A DNA stretch of 6,771 bases. Origin: an uncultured Bacilli bacterium (GTDB taxonomy: Bacteria; Bacillota_I; Bacilli_A; RF39; UBA660). The position numbers were made by a program, and so were the translations under genes. The DNA lies in the NCBI GenBank assembly GCA_910576985.1, contig CAJTLA010000063.1, forward strand, positions 1-6,771, given 5' to 3'. The notes beneath the pieces were generated by a model, which was not told where the DNA came from, made no database searches, and saw only the letters and a list, made by a program, of their open reading frames with translations. Every line of letters starts with the position of its first letter. Position 1 is the stretch's first letter. Positions 3,868 through 6,771 of this stretch are shown one piece after another.

Positions 3868-6771
3868 ATGTTTTTTTGTGGTGGTTCTGTTGAAGCAATT
3901 ACTGGAGGTGGACCAAATACAGATGAAACAGGACAAGGAAGTCATGTTTCTAAACAATGTTCGACTGGATGGAATTGGAATTATTTTTGTCGTGAATATA
4001 ACATAAAAGGAGTTCGGTTTTCTTTTATTTATTATGATGGTCAAAATTATGAGTTATTAGGCCACACTAGGGATTATTTTAAAAGTGTAGGAGCACAGAA
4101 TCCTATGAATTTTAAACATAATGGTTGGACATGGAATAGTAAAATTAAGATGAGAAATTCACTTACTTTAGGTGATTATTCAAAATCTGGTTCTAATGTT
4201 CCTTATGACTATCAAATTATTTCTGATATGCCAGTGAATGGAACAGGAGAAGTTTCTTATTGGAATAAAAAATTATGGACGGATTGTTTGGATTCTAATA
4301 AGCATGTAATCGCTGGTAGTTTTTTAGATAATCTTGCAAAAGATTTAACGGAGTGTTCGTTATCTAATCCAACTGCGAATTGTTGGACAAAAAAAAGTGA
4401 ATTTGCAGTGTTACAGGGTCAAGGAGATGTCAATAAAATTGGATATCGTATTTTAATGGAACCTATTCGTGTTTACTATGGAAGAGATCGAGAAATGTAT
4501 GTTATGACTCCAACAGAGTATGCTTCTACAGTGTGGAATATTGCAGGAGGAACATTAGGAACAGGAAAAACACAAATTGGAATATACCTTTATGAAGAAG
4601 AAAGGCTGTTTACAAAATATGATGATATTGGAATTTATAAAACTGCAAAATGTACCGATAAGAGTCATTGTTTGTCGTCTGATTTTTTATTTGAAAATAA
4701 AAAGGGTCATGCTCTTCATATTTATGATATTTCTGAAGTCATAGAAAATAAATGTAATTATGAAACTGGAGAAGGATTTCCAGAAAAATTTAAAACATTA
4801 GAACAACTTGGGAGAGATTTAACAGAGCAAGAAAAAGCTTGTTGCGATGAACAGAAAGAAAAATTATCATCAACATTACCAAAACTAGTAGAATCAAAAT
4901 GTATGAGAACTACCTCTACAGTACCAGCTTTTGCAAAATGTGTATTTAATTATTTAAATAATGGAATTAAACAAACAGAATTGATGAATGAACAATTTGC
5001 AAAAAGAACTGAATTTGAAACAACTTATCCAGCTTGCTTTGATGATGATGATTCACCAACACCATTAATATGTAAATACTTTGGAGGCGTTTATTACGGA
5101 AAAAACGGAAGCCCAGTAACACCAGAACAGTACATTAAAGAATGTGGACCAAATGCTGACCGTAAATGTCGAATTGTAGTAGAAAATGGAACAAATATTT
5201 ATTATGGTAAAAATGGAAGTGTTGTAGATGAAGAAACCTACGAAAGAGAATGTAAAGGTGGAAATATCCCAAGTGGTTGTGACGATAAAAACCCAAATCA
5301 TTTTCCAACAAGTTGTGATAGTACAGCCGACTTAACATGTTGTAAATATTTTGAACAAAAAATGGAAAAAGAATATAAAGAAGAGGCTATTGATAAATTT
5401 GGAATGTCAGGAAGTGCTCTTGAAAATTATGTAAATAATAAAGTCAATGAATGGTTTAATGAACCAGGATATGAATTTAGACAAAACTGTCTTTGCGAAA
5501 ATTGTGACATTAACGCAGAAAGATTAACGGAAGAATGTTGTGAAGAATTGAGAGAACAATATCCAGATAAATCTGAAGAATTTTGGAACAGTAAAGGTTG
5601 TCCTTTTGATCCAAATAAATGTAAATGGAAAGATTACGAAGTATCTGACATTGGTCATTTAAATACGAATGCTAATTGTGCATTGAATTCAACAACGAAA
5701 GCAGAAGACACACAGGATTGGGAATGTATTTTTGAAAGTGATAATATTCAGCCAGGAACCAAAGTAGAAACATTTAAAGATTATTATTTAAAATACAATA
5801 ACCCATATTGTTCTGTATATTGTAGAGAAAGCGTTCAATATGATTTTCCAGATGATAACATGGTTACAAGAGCAGGAAATCATTTTACAGTAGGAAATAC
5901 AGGAAAACTACCACAGTGGTCTCCAGTGAAGTTTACAAGTACAAGGGAATGTAAAACAAATGGATCAACTAGAAACAATAATTCTACACAAATCAATACA
6001 GAACAATTTGAAAAAGATTGGACAGAAGCCAATGATAGAGTTGTAACAACTTGGGATACTTGGAAAATCGCAGAACAGCAAGATTACTCTTATAGTAATG
6101 CAAGAAGAGGTGCGAAAGACTGTGATTGGAGATGTACAAGAACTTGTAGAAGCTGTTCTACAGACAAAGATGGAAATAGATCTTGTTCTAGGTACTGTTG
6201 TGAAAGCAAACCGTTTGGATATACCATGTATCCAGCACATGTGAATTATGCTTCATTTGGACAAGGAAGTCAGGATGTAACTCCAAGCTCTTGGTGTAGC
6301 ACTGATGGTCATCCAGATCCAGGGACATCAGGGAAAAAGGCAGAACATGAAAAAGCCAAAAAAGATTTAGACAACATTGAAAAAGATATTTCATCATGTA
6401 CATCATGGGATAACTTTGGAACTTACAAATATGCAACATTCAATCATACGGATGTAAAATCAGTAAGATACTCAAAATATGATACCTATTCTGGATTCTT
6501 AAATTATAAAGAATTTAGTCCAGATTTAACAATTGACTATCAAGAACCAACAGATGCTTCTTATAGTTATAATGACCAACTCAAAAAACAAGAAAAATCA
6601 TCTGTGTCAGATCATAATTTCTCTACAAGTGGAGCAAAAATGACTGTGAAATATGAGTGTACAGAACGATCAGCTCCATATAAAACAACTTGTACAAAAT
6701 CAAGAGTATTTAGTTACTCTAAACAAGCAGAAACTCATGCAACTTATACAAAAACAGTAGATTATAGATTA
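3868..6771 (+). CDS. Large cysteine-rich, probably secreted protein of unknown function (3' end outside window)
   Basis: The frame is open from 3823 to the right edge (983 codons); 3868 is the only ATG before the mature region, so 968 residues are visible and the C-terminus is missing. Function is unknown. Numbering from Met3868, SVEA at about 7-10 looks like a cleavage site. An N-terminal region (about 11-310) includes GYRILMEPIRVYYG...YVMTPTEYA (192-221), which from memory resembles segments of large surface proteins in gut Bacillota. Next comes a cysteine-rich middle with three LT...CC modules and two YYGKNGS repeats (402-462). Then follows a region CSVYCRESVQYDFP...TRECKTN (about 648-696), a seven-cysteine cluster (752-778), a lysine/glutamate-rich probable helix (about 825-843) and a Tyr/Ser/Thr-rich stretch to the edge. 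I count 48 cysteines from 3823 onward. No membrane segment or cell-wall anchor is visible. There is no ribosome binding site at Met3868, unlike every other gene here. A dyad and a -10 upstream suggest control by the divergent HTH protein. An adhesin or structural surface role is possible but unproven. Confidence 0.8.
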   Translation, partial: MFFCGGSVEAITGGGPNTDETGQGSHVSKQCSTGWNWNYFCREYNIKGVRFSFIYYDGQNYELLGHTRDYFKSVGAQNPMNFKHNGWTWNSKIKMRNSLTLGDYSKSGSNVPYDYQIISDMPVNGTGEVSYWNKKLWTDCLDSNKHVIAGSFLDNLAKDLTECSLSNPTANCWTKKSEFAVLQGQGDVNKIGYRILMEPIRVYYGRDREMYVMTPTEYASTVWNIAGGTLGTGKTQIGIYLYEEERLFTKYDDIGIYKTAKCTDKSHCLSSDFLFENKKGHALHIYDISEVIENKCNYETGEGFPEKFKTLEQLGRDLTEQEKACCDEQKEKLSSTLPKLVESKCMRTTSTVPAFAKCVFNYLNNGIKQTELMNEQFAKRTEFETTYPACFDDDDSPTPLICKYFGGVYYGKNGSPVTPEQYIKECGPNADRKCRIVVENGTNIYYGKNGSVVDEETYERECKGGNIPSGCDDKNPNHFPTSCDSTADLTCCKYFEQKMEKEYKEEAIDKFGMSGSALENYVNNKVNEWFNEPGYEFRQNCLCENCDINAERLTEECCEELREQYPDKSEEFWNSKGCPFDPNKCKWKDYEVSDIGHLNTNANCALNSTTKAEDTQDWECIFESDNIQPGTKVETFKDYYLKYNNPYCSVYCRESVQYDFPDDNMVTRAGNHFTVGNTGKLPQWSPVKFTSTRECKTNGSTRNNNSTQINTEQFEKDWTEANDRVVTTWDTWKIAEQQDYSYSNARRGAKDCDWRCTRTCRSCSTDKDGNRSCSRYCCESKPFGYTMYPAHVNYASFGQGSQDVTPSSWCSTDGHPDPGTSGKKAEHEKAKKDLDNIEKDISSCTSWDNFGTYKYATFNHTDVKSVRYSKYDTYSGFLNYKEFSPDLTIDYQEPTDASYSYNDQLKKQEKSSVSDHNFSTSGAKMTVKYECTERSAPYKTTCTKSRVFSYSKQAETHATYTKTVDYRL
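4816..5601 (+). repeat. Three diverged LT...CC modules in the large protein
   Basis: A short element, acidic or basic residue then Leu-Thr, zero to six residues, then Cys-Cys followed by a charged helix-like stretch, occurs three times. The copies are DLTEQEKACCDEQKEKL (CC at 4840-4845), ADLTCCKYFEQKMEKEY (CC at 5338-5343) and RLTEECCEELREQYP (CC at 5536-5541). In the first and third a further single cysteine follows after about 20 residues (4900 and 5599). A fourth Cys-Cys at 6196-6201 lacks the Leu-Thr. The YYGKNGS units sit between the first and second copies. Confidence 0.55.
5071..5253 (+). repeat. Two tandem cysteine-bounded protein repeats (YYGKNGS units)
   Basis: Inside the large protein two units share the pattern C[KR]...[VI]YYGKNGS.V..E.Y..EC. 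The first is C5071 to C5143 (25 residues), the second C5167 to C5251 (29 residues), with a period of 32 residues. The DNA copies differ at many third positions (for example tattacggaaaaaac against tattatggtaaaaat), so the duplication is old or kept by selection on the protein. The flanking cysteines probably pair within each unit or with neighbouring units. Confidence 0.8.

Noticed and set aside
6133..6156. C-x3-C-x2-C resembling a radical SAM motif
   Set aside because: It lies in a secreted-type cysteine-rich context with many other cysteines, and no TIM-barrel or SAM-binding features surround it.
3859..6439. Several leftward open frames of 61-91 codons within the large gene
   Set aside because: They are mirrors of the purine-rich coding strand, mutually overlapping, without ribosome sites or domains.

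Overview
This is an AT-rich window with strong Shine-Dalgarno sites, A/T-rich intrinsic terminators and Gram-positive style -35/-10 promoters. TGA is used as a stop (end of sufD), and tryptophan is written TGG throughout. This fits a low-GC Bacillota, most likely one of the small-genome gut Bacilli or Mollicute-like lineages (RF39, Erysipelotrichia-like). That placement is inferred from composition, gene style and the large protein; no marker gene fixes it.

Layout. Positions 1-107 hold an unresolved left edge and a bidirectional terminator. Positions 90-467 (minus) encode a HIT-family nucleotide hydrolase/transferase. Positions 468-645 are a divergent promoter region with palindromic and direct repeats. 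Positions 646-3412 (plus) are a tight three-gene Fe-S cluster assembly operon: sufC, a short SufB/SufD-family scaffold, and sufS, closed by a terminator. Positions 3437-3503 hold a perfect-consensus rightward promoter with no gene behind it. Positions 3504-3725 (minus) encode a small Cro/C1-type regulator. Positions 3726-3867 are a divergent control region with a dyad symmetry. From about 3823 to the right edge a single frame stays open for 983 codons. It encodes a large, cysteine-rich, probably secreted protein that continues beyond the window.

How the genes work together. SufS strips sulfur from cysteine, the SufBD-type protein is the scaffold, and SufC is its ATPase. The usual Gram-positive partners sufU and sufB do not follow sufS, and the scaffold is much shorter than normal, so this looks like a reduced SUF locus. 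The regulator gene and the large protein gene are divergent and share a dyad that overlaps the predicted -35 of the large gene, so the regulator may control it.

The most unusual points are: the large cysteine-rich protein itself; its hydrophobic leader without any in-frame start codon or ribosome binding site; the compact scaffold carrying both a SufB-like cysteine and a SufD-like histidine; and the orphan consensus promoter pointing antisense through the regulator toward the large gene.
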